Assembly: GCA_964007475.1 (NCBI GenBank)
Contig: OZ023273.1
Coordinates: forward strand, 87,438,930-87,502,929
Length of the DNA: 64,000 nucleotides
Direction of reading: 5' to 3'
From: Hybos culiciformis
Lineage: Eukaryota > Arthropoda > Insecta > Diptera > Hybotidae
Positions 33,795 through 44,492 of this stretch are shown piece by piece (position 1 is the first letter of the stretch; each line of letters opens with the position of its first letter). The notes beneath the pieces were generated by a model. That model was not told the origin of the DNA and did not search any database. It saw nothing but the letters and a program-made list of their open reading frames with translations. The position numbers and the translations under genes are program-made.

Positions 33795-35116
33795 ATGAAC
33801 GATAAAAGTATTCTCAAGCCAACAATGTTCAATACAAGCTCTCCTAAAATCGCCTCTTCGGACGCTCCACAGTCCTTCAGTTTCACAGATTTAAAAAAAT
33901 TAATAATAGAAAATTCCCAATCTGAATCGAAAAAAATGTTAGATAATTTTCGCGACACCGAAAATTCTGGTAACAACGACAGTGACCAAGAAATACAACC
34001 GGAACAACGAGAAAATCTCGACGGACTAGATAAAATACCGGCCGTTGTTAATAGTTTTCTGGACAACCGGGTGAGTTTAGCTCCTGGAACAAAACTGTGG
34101 ATCGGATTTTAGACATTTATGATAGTGTTAAAGGTTCTACAAAATATTACGGCATCCTTCATGTAATTAGGAATAAAATTACAGGACATGCTGATACGGC
34201 ATTAGAATCCTACAATACTCCTTTAAACTGGGAAAAAATCTCAAAATGCCTGACACTACACTATGCAGATAAGATTAGGTACCCTCGAATACCAAATGAC
34301 TACATTAGTCCAAAAGAACTGTACCATTCCAGAGTTCTATCAACAGGTTTATTACCACTTGACCCTTACTTTAAACAAACTTTCATCTATAGAAATATGT
34401 CAAGAGGCACTCGATATGATTATGAAAACTTATAGAGAAAAGACATTGGACACTTTTCGAGGGTTAAAAGGAGATTTACCAAGACTTCTCAGCATGAGAG
34501 GACTTTAGACTTACCTGAAGCTCTTCATTTATGTCTGAAGCTCGAAAATGTGAATTATCGTATTCAACATAGTCAAGGAACTATGCGTATCACCCCACCC
34601 ATCCCGCTAAAAGGAACTACTTTTCAAAATAATTTTAAATTCCAAAAAAAAATTTTCCCACAGTTGGTTCACAATCCACAAAGTAACCAAGAATCATGCA
34701 AGCCACAACAAGATTTTAAAACAATGCAATATTCACAGCCTCCTCCAATCCCATTCAGAAACTATTCGAGACCAGAACCAATGGACGTTGATCAATCATT
34801 CCGCTCGCGACAAATTAATTACCAGAATAGACCAAAAACGAATTTTTTTTCACCTAAAAGACCACATTCAAATGAAGTTCAACAGCATAACAAGTTTCAA
34901 AGAATTGATCATTCTGAACAATGTAACGAAAACCCTAGTTTACAGCATTATCACGAACAAATTGTCGGTTCCGCTTTAAAACACGACGAAACTTTGCTTG
35001 AATACACTAACTCACAAGAAAGTTTTGATGAAATTTTATAAAATACTAATAGCCACACTGAAGGTGCAGACCACGAAGATTTTGAAAAATTTGACGATAT
35101 TCATTTTTTAGACTAA
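33795..35116 (+). pseudogene. gag: gag, errantivirus copy 3
   Basis: Same architecture and breaks as copies 1 and 2 (first frame to 34112, second from 34097, last from 34550 to 35041). Private substitutions include Ala to Pro in the NTPLNWEK segment. Confidence 0.75.
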
Positions 35117-35157
35117 GGAGCTCTTCGCTTCCATATTTAGAACATAAAGCGAAGAGC
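35104..35157 (+). promoter_or_regulatory. gag-pol -1 frameshift signal, copy 3
   Basis: Heptamer at 35104-35110 and stem 35120-35130 with 35147-35157, identical to the other copies. Confidence 0.78.
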
Positions 35158-35942
35158 GGGAAAATATTTAAGTTTTTAATAGATACAGGATCGAATAAAA
35201 ATTATGTGTAGGAGTGCTTCATTCGAAACCCTACACCCAATAAAAAATCATTTGTTGCAAATTAAGTTGCCGGAAATGTTAAAATCACTCACCATGCCCT
35301 TATAGACTTGTTTGGACCACTTCGTAAATTAAAAATTTTTCTTCTACCCACTCTTAAATCTTTCGATGGGATAATTGGAAATGACAGTTTAAAAGAACTT
35401 GGGGGAACACTAGGGAAGGATTTATGATAATCAATTCCGACACCAACATTTTTTTAAAACAACATTTCTCAGATTCTGTGCATTCATTAAACATTAGAAC
35501 ATCTCATCTTAATTTTGAACAAAAGGAAAAATTTAACGAAATAATAAGAAACAATCCAAATTTCTTTTCAGATACCGAAAAAAAACTTACTTTCACAACT
35601 GTCAAAGGCGAAATTAGAACTTATAACTCCGATCCGATATACTCTAAGTCCTATCCATACCCAATGTGTCTGAAAGACGAAGTTGATAAACAAATTAAAC
35701 AGCTGTTAGCAGACGGAATTATAAGACCTTCTAAATCACCCTATAATTCTCCAGTAAACAACTAAAAGATATTGAATATCACAACAAAAAACGTAAAGAG
35801 ATGAAAACGTATCAGCCCGGTCAAATTATTTTCGTAAAACATAATAAACGATTAGGTTCCAAATTAACAGTAAGATTCAAAAAGGAGATTGTCAGAGAAA
35901 ACAGAAATACTACAGTTTTTTACAGAATCAACCTTCCCTGAT
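35110..35942 (+). pseudogene. pol: pol remnant, copy 3
   Basis: The protease site, RT N-terminal frame (35424-35765), deletion junction (about 35755) and integrase tail are as in copy 1. It lacks the private frameshift and 4-base deletion of copy 2. Confidence 0.78.
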
Positions 35943-36007
35943 AAAACAAGTATTAAAAATTCATAAAACAAATATTAAAAATTAAACATTATTCTTCTTT
36001 ATATTTT

Positions 36008-37346
36008 AGCTAGGTACGTTCCTTGTATTTTTGTTGCTGAAATTAGAGTACACGAATTCCCAAGTAATTTCAATTGGTATTGGCAAAGCAAAAATTCAGG
36101 AAGACAATTTTAAGCTTATTCATGTAATTGATATTGAAAGTTATCAATATCTCATTGACCAAATTAAAAATACAACTTACACGCAGATAAATAAGAAAAA
36201 TTTCATATATCCATACATTGATTACGAATTAAAACAATTACAGTCATTAGTAACGGCCTTGAGAACACACAAAACAAAAAGATCTTTAAACTTTGTTGGT
36301 AGCGCATGGAAGTGGATCGCTGGCTCGCCAGACCATGATGATTTTCAGATCATAGAAAACAAAATCAACAATGTGCTAGAAAATAATAAAAAGCAGGTTA
36401 TTATAAACGAACTGTTTCGCGATAGAATAAACAACATTACTAGTTTAGCTAACGAAATCACAATCAAATAAAGATGAAATAGTAAATATAAAATATGCGA
36501 TACATTGGTAAAAACTAGGGAGAATAAATTCTTTGATTTTGTCAAACACTGAAGTAAAATTAGCTATCGAACAATTTGATAACGATAATCTACCATTCTC
36601 CACTCCGGAAGAGGCTCTAGATTTTGCAAATGTTAAAGTCATTTCGAATGTTTACTCTATATTGTTTATATTCCTATAATAACCTCGGATATTTTTGAAA
36701 GAATTTTAATAAAGCCTATAAAAAAAATTAATAAAGTAATTTACATAAAATATGAAAAATTATTGATAGGAAAAAAAAGTGTATTTGGAATATTAACGAT
36801 TGTAAAACTGTTAGTTCTTTATCAATCTGTAGTAAAAATAATATTGTAAATATAAGTCAATCTACTTGTCTACCCAAATTGCTCAAAAGTCACCCTTTCG
36901 CATGCAACCAAACAAATGCTAAACACGTGCCAACAGTTGAGGAAATATCCGAAGGCATAATTCTACTGAATTCTCAGGAAATATAATCATAAGGACTTAA
37001 TGGAACTTACCTATTGAAATTTCACAATCTCACTATAGCGGTCAATGGAAATCATTTCACTTCAAAGGAAAAAAAAACATTCCAAATTCAACCAGCAATT
37101 CTCCAACTTCAACCACAGGAAAGCAAATATAATGAAATTTTATCATTCGAGATGATGAAGGACATTCATATTAACAATACAAACTACATCCAACTTTTAG
37201 AAACCGAAAATAATACTAAACAAATAACTAATTTTAGTCTCATTTTAGTAGTCATATTTATTTTGGTAATTTTATTTATAATCAGATGGAAACGTAACAG
37301 ATCAATAAAAATTATTAACACCACCACCAAGTCATCTACCAAGTGA
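36008..37346 (+). pseudogene. env: env, errantivirus copy 3 (broken)
   Basis: The splice acceptor AG at 36008-36009 is followed by C rather than G. The surface-subunit frame ends at 36471. The membrane-anchor frame (37014-37346) has a 6-base insertion near 37110 that adds two residues. Shared stops lie between the two frames. Confidence 0.78.
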
Positions 37347-37585
37347 GAAATACCACAAAGTCTAGAAGAAAATGCAATGCCCAATGAAATACAATTTCTC
37401 GACTCTCAAACACAACATCAGGATGCAGCACTAAAGCCTGAATCATCTGAAAGCTCAGCTATGAACAGTGGAGTCACATCCCAAAAGAAACCGGGAAAAA
37501 CACGGCCGATTCCTTCAGGAACAAACCTTGCCGAAACATTGTTCTACTAACATCGAATGAGGACATCCGAATTTAAAAGTGGAGG

Positions 37586-37862
37586 AGTTAACAAACAACT
37601 CTATAATTTTTGTGATCTTGCACTTTTACGATAAAATTTTTATATCGTTTCCAATTACAAACTTTTATTCTTTAAAGTTTCACACACTTAATGACAATTT
37701 TGCTGATACTAATTTTTTCTTTTCTATTTTTATGTCTTAAAATGGTAGTAAAGTTAGTTGTAATTCAGACTTCAAACTTATTGGTTAAAAATAAACTTTT
37801 AATAAAAAATTATTAAAATTGTGAAAATTGAATTTTTTTTTATATAATTGTTAAATTTAACT
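37586..37862 (+). repeat. LTR4, outer right LTR
   Basis: 277 bp and visibly more diverged than LTR1-3 (for example TTTTTTCTTTTCTATTTTTATG and AAATTGTTAAATTTAACT near its end). It ends TTAACT, then TATA, which matches the 4 bases before LTR1. Confidence 0.88.
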
Positions 37863-37866
37863 TATA

Positions 37867-38280
37867 CGCTATTTTGTTGCTCTTTGAGTTAAAATGGTTA
37901 TTAGTAATATTGAAGTTTACAGTCAGGAATTTAAAATTTTGTTTGTAACAGTATTTACAAAAGAAAAGTGAATGTTCTAGTGATTGGCATTCTGAATTTA
38001 ATTGTAGGTAGAAGGTAGAATTAGAGTTGGAAGTTTTTTCCAGTGCACTGTAGTACGGGTAGTAAAGATAAAGAAAGGGATGGATTTGTTATATACTAGA
38101 GTTGGATGTGGGTTAAAATTATGGGCTAATAAATCTGTCCAGTACACTATTTTTTTGTTTAAGAATTTATAAATTTCGTCACATTCTTTGGTAGCTATAC
38201 ATTTGCCTACCCATTGATGGAGATATAGCTAAACAACTCTAATGATCTTGCCTGAGTGTGAGATAATGTATTTCTGACTT
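37867..38280 (-). pseudogene. envelope-like gene, N-terminal-side piece
   Basis: On the minus strand, overlapping frames contain KCIATKECDEIYKFLNKKIV, WTDLLAHNFNPHP, and SECQSLEHSLFFCKYCYKQN followed by NFNITNN. Paired Cys residues and an N-glycosylation motif suggest a secreted or surface protein. Frame changes are needed to join these segments, so it is broken even before the insertion at 37862. It probably continues at 19128-18830 and 12705-12467. The family is not recognised. Confidence 0.35.
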
Positions 38281-38322
38281 GGTTTTTTTGTTCTGTTTTC
38301 CATGTTTTTATATTAGTTATAA

Positions 38323-38760
38323 GGTTTATGGTTCAAGTACACTTTGTCCAAGTCGACTTGGACGCTCTTTTTGAGCGTGTAAACAGGGTGTCAAAGTCAA
38401 CTTGGACAAAGTAGCCACATCAAAATTGAGTTGGACACTGCTCTACTTACTTTGATCGAAGTAGTGTATTTGTAAAAAATAAAAAAAAATAAAAAAAAAA
38501 TTTTTTTATTCTGACAATTTTTTTTAATTATTTAAAATTTTAATTTAATATAATAAAAAAATGAGTAAAAAATTATTTAATAAAAGAATAAGAAAGTGGA
38601 CTGATCGAGAAAACTTCCAGTTCATGGAATTGAATGAAGCAAATTCTTTCTATTCATCAAATTAACTTTAAAGTAAAAAGTTGGTTCAAAGTAACTTGGT
38701 CCAGGTGACGTTGATCAAAGAAACTTGGACCAAGTGTACTTGAATCCTGAAAACCGGCCT
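38323..38760. mobile_element. short inverted-repeat element E
   Basis: The left end reads GGTTCAAGTACACTTTGTCC. The right end, read inward on the minus strand, has GGATTCAAGTACACTTGGTC. The 18-bp perfect palindrome GTCCAAGTCGACTTGGAC lies at about 38347. Further AAGTNNACTTGG words occur on both sides, giving a subterminal-repeat look like the palindromic-array elements. The target duplication is uncertain. It encodes one short frame, at 38561-38665. Confidence 0.55.
38561..38665 (+). CDS. 34-residue SANT/Myb-like fragment in element E
   Basis: ATG to TAA. The peptide begins MSKKLFNKRIRKWTDRENFQ. The basic stretch followed by W-T-x-x-E-x-x-x-F recalls the start of a Myb/SANT-type DNA-binding helix as found in transposase or accessory proteins. 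It could be what is left of a longer coding region after internal deletion. Too short to assign firmly. Confidence 0.3.
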   Translation: MSKKLFNKRIRKWTDRENFQFMELNEANSFYSSN

Positions 38761-39577
38761 TAAATCAAAAAATTAATGTAAAATACTAATATTTTTTTTA
38801 TTTTTCTTTAAACCAAAAAAATTTAACTGCGCCAAAATATTTTACACTTATAATTTCAATATTTTATCAAAATTGAAACAAGAAAATTTAAAAGAACTAT
38901 TTCTTATATCAATAATAATTTTTTTCATAAACCAAATCTAAAATAAATTGGAAAAATTACAAAATTATAAAAATCTTTCATAAATACTTTAATTCAAAAA
39001 TAAGATTCGATTTCAGTAAAGAAAGATTAAAGTGTTCTAGAAAATTTAAATTCAATATCAAAGCCAGATTTTTCCTAAACAAAAAATGCATACACAATTT
39101 TTTTTCATAAAAAAACTAATTTTACGAGCGCGAAGTTATCTACTGTCAAAATTTAAACTCAGCCAGCGACATAAGCGACGCGACAAATTATAATTCAATA
39201 ATTTGAAAGCGACAGAGCAAAATAAATATCTTATATATAATGAGTAAAACTGATCCGTCTGTATATATAGTATGTCTGTATTATATGAATTTTGTTAATC
39301 TATGAAATTTGTAGGATAGATTCATAAATTAAAAAAATACATATGTTTTGGATAAAAATAGATTTAGGTTTTTATTTTTAATTATAACTTTGTTAAATTT
39401 TAATAATTATATATACTTTTCTGAATTGTAATACTTCTGACAATAATTTGTATAAGCCTCTTGAATGGTTTTTTTTATTGTAATATGAATAGTAAATAAA
39501 TAAATAAAGTAAATTAAAATAGTATTTATAATTTTCTATTTATAAATTAAAATGACATTTATTATACTCACTTGTAA
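38761..39577. other. AT-rich intergenic sequence
   Basis: No gene recognised. A slightly GC-richer line at 39120-39215 contains CAGCGACATAAGCGACGCGA, with no further structure. Confidence 0.5.
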
Positions 39578-39870
39578 AACAATTCCTGTTAAGAAGAGCT
39601 TCTTTAGGGCCCAATGCATTGTCTCACTAAGTTGAGTCCCGGAAAATATCAAAATTTACATTTGAAGTTCTACGTTTCCGCTCATTAAGGAAATTTTTTT
39701 TGCCCAACAATTCCTGTTAAGAGGAGCGTCTTTGGGGCCCAATGCATTGTCTCACTAAGCTGAATTTTGAATCAGAGTCCCGGAAAATATCAAAATTTAC
39801 ATTTGAAGTTGTACGTTTTCGGTCATTAAGGAAATTTTTTAAGTCTATTGCTGGGTAGTTATACACACTA
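39578..39870 (+). repeat. direct repeat family R, copies 1 and 2
   Basis: Two units of about 130-165 bp with CAATTCCTGTTAAG, GGGCCCAATGCATTGTCTCA, and ATATCAAAATTTACATTTGA in the same order. Two more units flank the Mutator-like element: one split by it (40592-40624 and 48283-48420) and one at 48421-48515. Confidence 0.8.
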
Positions 39871-40591
39871 GTCAGCCCGTAGAAATAGTAAATTATAATT
39901 GATTTAACATTTATTTAATACTTAATGAAATACCAACAAACACTGATCATCTAGTTCCAATAATTAATTTTGAAATATTTCATGAAACACAATCTTTCTG
40001 GCCAAATGGTTATTAGTTTTTTTCGTGAAATTTTTAAATTTCTCATATCCAAAAACCCTTAATAACGCTACTGTCCATGAGAAAATTCACGATTTTCTAA
40101 AAAACATGTGTGATAGGACACACGGAAGACGTGAAGCTTCATATATGCGAGATTTTCACTGTATTTTCGATTTTGTTCTGAGCCATTGCAGAGTGGGTTA
40201 TTGAGCTGATGAGCTAAAAAGAGGGGTCCCAATTTTTTGTGACGCAATTTTCGTGTAATCATTTTCCCTTTTTGTACCAAATTTGAACGAATTCTGACGA
40301 ACTTTTGAAGTCCTCTCCCAGGGCAGGTCGCTGGGTAGGAAGCCCATAAATTTTTTGTTACGAAATTTTTGTGTTTAAATTTGAATGAAAACGGGCGAAC
40401 TTTTGAAGTCCTCCCCCAGGGGAGGTCGCTGGGTAGGAGGCCAATCAAATTATAATAGTCTATAACAACCCCCGCTCTGACCACTGGCTTTGATTGTATT
40501 CAAGATTTCAATGGGATACAGATGTTCACTTTCCTGAACTCGAAAATAAATTTGTTAGGTAAATCATTTTGCCTTTATATATATTAAGATT
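39871..40591. repeat. intervening DNA with a duplicated block of about 110 bp
   Basis: Two imperfect units (about 40215-40335 and 40340-40440) both carry GAACTTTTGAAGTCCTC, then CCCAGG and GGTCGCTGGGTAGG. The 138-residue minus-strand frame (40484-40068) follows these duplications and is not recognised, so it is not called as a gene. Confidence 0.55.
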
Positions 40592-40649
40592 TGCCCAACA
40601 ATTCCTGTTAAGGGTAGCTTCTTACGGTGTTGCTAGCGTCACAACACAT

Positions 40650-41090
40650 GGATCGTTATTTTCAGGGATCCCTGGATATAACGATTTAAATACAGGGATG
40701 GCTACAGTTAGGGATCCCTGGATATAAGAGCCGTCCCTGGATATTATGATCTAAATACAGGGATGACTATTTTCAGAGATCCCTGGATATAAGATCCCTG
40801 GATATAACGATCTAAATACAGGGATGGCTACAGACAGGGATCCCTGGATATAAACCGTCCCTGGATATTATGATCTAAATACAGGGATGACTATTTACAG
40901 GGATCCCTGGATATAAGACCCCTGGATATAACGATCTAAATACAGGGATGGCTACAGACAGGGATCCCTGAATATACGATCCCTGGATATTGTATCCTTG
41001 GATATACGATCCCTGGATATACGATCTAAATACAGGGATGACTATTTACAGGGATCCCTAGATTTAAGATCCCTGGATATACGATCACAC
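40650..41090. repeat. GGGATCC subrepeats, left arm
   Basis: About five units of about 90-100 bp with CAGGGATCCCTGGATATA and GATCTAAATACAGGGATG. Each unit contains the palindrome CAGGGATCCCTG. The right-arm equivalent is 47825-48255. Small frames in either arm follow this repeat. Confidence 0.85.
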
Positions 41091-41231
41091 AAATAAACCA
41101 GTTCGTAGGTTTTACGTAAAAAAATTTTGTTTGAACTTTCGTTCGAACTTTTTTGTTCGTTAGTTCAGGTGATACATAATTTTCAACATATAGAAATTTA
41201 TATTTACTATTTTGCACATTCTCACAAATCT

Positions 41232-41302
41232 AGGAGTATGGCTGAGTTGTAGAGTAGGTGGACAGCAATTCTAAAGATCGAGGTTCGAATTTCCAAGCGG
41301 CT
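41232..41302 (+). ncRNA. tRNA-like (SINE-head-like) sequence, left arm
   Basis: GGCTGAGTTGTAGAGTAGG resembles a pol III A box and GAGGTTCGAATTTCC a B box at tRNA-like spacing. The T stem pairs poorly, so it is not a functional tRNA. The mirror copy in the right arm (47683-47612, minus) has the better A box, TAGCTGAGTGG. Confidence 0.5.
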
Positions 41303-41517
41303 GAGTGGATTTATTATTAAAAATATACCAAATAGTAAATTTTTTTTTTGCATTTTTAAGTGTTATTGCATTAAAAATTTTCACATGCTAATTTTTGATT
41401 CAATCGAAGGTTTAACTAAATAGTTCATAATTTTGAATTTTTTCAAATGTTATTTTTACTTAAGTACTAGGTTAATTATATTTATTATAATTATTTTTGA
41501 TTTACAATTATAATAAC

Positions 41518-42024
41518 CAACGTTCCCTCTAATTTTTTTAATACATGAGCGGAAAAAGTGCGACGCGAGCGGTAAATTTGATAAATGTCGTCTAAATTGA
41601 TAAATTGATAAATGTCGTCTAAATCAATAATTTTTTCAGACAATAGATTTGATTTTATTCGTATCGAACATTCCAAATGATAAATTTCAATTCTTTTTCT
41701 AGATTTAGTTTTTATAGAATTCATTAAACTGAATCCACGCATAATCACAAAAATATTAAAAATTTGTATGAGAGACTCTTGTTTATGTTTTTTTTTTCTC
41801 CAAATTTTTTTTTTTTGAATTTTTATTAGTAGAAAAGGTTACAAGTTCTCCCATTCGATTGATTTATCTGGTTTTATGAACTTTAAATATGAATATAAAT
41901 TATTTTGTAGCAATATTTTTATAAATTTGAAGAAATCTTTTGTGCGCGGATAATAAAAATCAGTGCGCGGTAGATTTTAAACTGCTGCGCGGCCGCGCAG
42001 GCGCGCAGCTTAGAGGTAACGTTG
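41518..42024. mobile_element. hAT element in left arm only
   Basis: Termini CAACGTTCCCTCTAA and TTAGAGGTAACGTTG, duplication ATAATAAC at 41510-41517 and 42025-42032. The right arm (about 47400-47425) has the uninterrupted site, proving the insertion came after the arms formed. It contains GCGCGGCCGCGCAGGCGCGC near the right end. No ORF of note. Confidence 0.93.
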
Positions 42025-42686
42025 ATAATAACGAAATATGGTGTTATATAATATGTACAAAACTCAGTCTACAGAACGGCTTGTGTAAATTTGTAAAAAA
42101 AATTTATAATTTTTAGTTGCTTAAAAAAGCAAAAATGAATCTCGAATATTAGATTTAGATGATATTAAATCAAGCTTACAAAACTTTCAATTATTTTAAT
42201 ATTTTTGAAGTGAAAACTTATGTAGGCGCATTGAATGATTTTTTGAAAAGGGTAAACATCTATTTGGCGTCAGATAAAATGCGACTACGATTTTCTGCGA
42301 AAAGACTGAACCGATTTGGATGAAATTTTGAACCTAGCATTTTTAGCACCCAGAGAATAAAATGACGGAGCGAATTTGCGAAAATAGGTAGAAATGATTA
42401 AGTTTCAAATTAAGGTTTATCTTAATTTTCAATCGTTTGTATTTTGTTGATTTAGTATGAATTATTTATAAATGTATAAAAGGTTCTAGTTGATATAAAA
42501 AAATAAACAAAACAATAATAAACGAAATATGCATAATCGACATCGAGAATTCTTATACTTTATTAAAATCGTAATCCAATTATCTTCTTTTTTTTTTTTC
42601 GCGTGAAATTGTTGATGGAAATACATTTGTTTTAATCATAAGAGTTGCATTTTCGAAAATAATTTCAGATCTATTTTAATTGTTAT

Positions 42687-43725
42687 CATGGGCGCCGGCA
42701 GTATGGTGCAAGGTGGTGCAACTGCACCACCTTTGTTTGATAAAAAAGTTATTAAAACTTTGATAAAATTGTTAATTTTAACAAAAGGATTCAAAATTAA
42801 AACAATATTATTTTTTTTTATTCAGAATTTTTATTAAATAATAATTGTAACCTACGTGGCTTCTCTGCGAACTTTAAATAACTTCGGTTAAAAAATCTTC
42901 TTTTTTTATGGAGACTCATCATACATAAGCCCGACAATCGGGGTTCGCACATAGCTGATCTTGTCCAAGTCTTCACCCTTCTCAATGTGCTAAATGAGCG
43001 TTTCACCTGAGGAAATTTTTAATTTCGGGAGAAAAAAAAAATTAAAAAAAACGTGGGGAAAAATTTGAGGAAAATATTTTTTTCTGAGGAAAATTTGAAG
43101 AAATTCATAAATATTGTGCTAACGTTGACAGTCAACAATATTTAAAATTTCAGACTCGTAAATTTTTTTTACCGATATCATTACGATATTCTTCTACGTA
43201 CGTTGAACTCAAAATCCATTGTTGAAACTAAACTTTTTGATTTACAACATATAAGTACCGCATAAAATCTGAACACATTAAAAATTTGAGGAAATCTTGC
43301 AAAAATAAGCTGATGGGGAAAAACTGCAGTGAGTAAAACAATTTTTTTCTAATTTAGGGCAAAAAAAAAATTTATTACACAAAAATATAAAAAAAATAAT
43401 TTGAGGAATTTTTTTAAAGAATTGTCTATTTTGGGGAAATTTCTTAAAAATTTGAGGAAATTTCATTTATTCCATCTGGCAGCCCTGGTGAGAGATAATC
43501 TTAAAAAGTTCATTGCCTTGCATCAGCATACTGAGATGAATTTTGTCGTGAATTCAAAATATTGTTTTGCAACTGATTTTTCCTAAAATCAAAATTTAAT
43601 TTAAATTAAGGTTGTTGGAAATTGTAACTAAGTGATGAACCCGCAATATGTCAAAGATTTCGTAAAATCAAAATAATATAATTTTCACATGCACCACCTT
43701 ATAAAAAATCCTGGCGGCGCCCATG
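42687..43725 (-). mobile_element. hAT element with transposase remnant
   Basis: Termini CATGGGCGCCGGCAG and CTGGCGGCGCCCATG, followed inside by the TGCACCACC/GGTGGTGCA pair. The 8-bp duplication ATTGTTAT is at 42679-42686 and 43726-43733. About 1.04 kb, an internally deleted derivative that keeps the end of its transposase gene on the minus strand. Confidence 0.9.
42818..43006 (-). pseudogene. hAT transposase C-terminal dimerisation region
   Basis: The 62-residue frame contains RSFSTLRRVKTWTRSAMCEP followed by RLSGLCMMSLHKKR, the signature of the hAT-family dimerisation domain (here of the type found in zinc-finger MYM-like transposon proteins), and ends with KFAEKPRRLQLLF. The catalytic core is absent; upstream (43007-43700) is AT-rich with stops. 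It is a relic of the element that carries it. Confidence 0.85.
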
Positions 43726-43733
43726 ATTGTTAT

Positions 43734-44492
43734 ACAAAAATAAAGGCAAGTTGTGAATCATGATAATGAATATGAATTTTTTCCTTTATCTTTAGGCGCT
43801 GGTGATGATATCCGATGCAATTGTATGCCGTTCCTAATATAAACACAAAACTACCAGCTCTATTTGGCGAATTTTTGAGCCTATTGAAGGCTTAGACAAA
43901 ACTGATCGCCATTTGGGGACTCCGTTAGGAGGACCCATACTACGTTCTGGCACTATAATGGACTACAAATAATGGACTGCTTGTGGACTGATGGACTGAT
44001 TTTTATTTTAATTTACATTTTGTACTGAGCAATCCATTATTTTTAACCATTTTTATTTTATAGTTTAAAAAGTTATTAAGTATTAACTTCTTTCGGCAGT
44101 TCCTATGACTGCTTCGTGTGTTTTTTTTTACCTTAAACAATGAATTAATTACTCTAATTCAACTTTATTGTTTTTTTTTTTGTTTTCATAATCTTTTATT
44201 AGGATTTTTGAAATTCGGTCCAGTATAGGATAAATATTAAAATATATAATATAATAGAACTTATGTATTAAAATTAAATATAGGTATCTGCATTTTTTTC
44301 TGAATAACACTAAACGTCATGTTCAATGAAATAAATCTATTAATAAGAAATATACCACACTTTTTTAATTTTGTTTTTTCATCTAAATTTATTGAGACGA
44401 AAAATTGTTATATTTGAGACGAAGAATTGTTCCACCTTATTGTTGTAGATTTTTTGTAAAAAATGTGAGTTTCTTCAAAATATGAAATCAAA
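43734..44492. other. interior of Mutator-like element with foldback h3
   Basis: 43795-43945 is balanced in composition and starts after a possible splice acceptor (CCTTTATCTTTAG); no frame is recognisable. 43957-44121 is foldback h3, which keeps the right arm (CTTTCGGCAGTTCCTATGAC) but has lost most of the left, and no tandem array follows it. 44122-44492 is AT-rich with nothing recognised. Confidence 0.5.

Larger units (their letters stand above)
19129..37862 (+). mobile_element. errantivirus-type retroelement array: 3 internal regions, 4 LTRs
   Basis: Order: LTR1 19129-19405, internal 1, LTR2 24552-24827, internal 2 (with a 2.2-kb insert), LTR3 32160-32436, internal 3, LTR4 37586-37862. 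Adjacent units share a single LTR. The outer flanks are TATA (19125-19128) and TATA (37863-37866), matching the 4-bp TATA-type duplication of errantiviruses, while no duplication separates inner units. That points to one integration followed by LTR-LTR unequal exchange. All units carry the same pol deletion and the same gag and env breaks. The array sits inside the minus-strand envelope-like gene. Confidence 0.9.

Noticed and set aside
40068..40484. 138-residue minus-strand ORF
   Set aside because: It runs across two imperfect DNA duplications and has no recognisable domain; coding use cannot be supported.
43278..43586. Short Lys/Phe-rich ORFs inside the hAT at 42687
   Set aside because: Direct translation of AAATTTGAGGAAAT-type low-complexity DNA.
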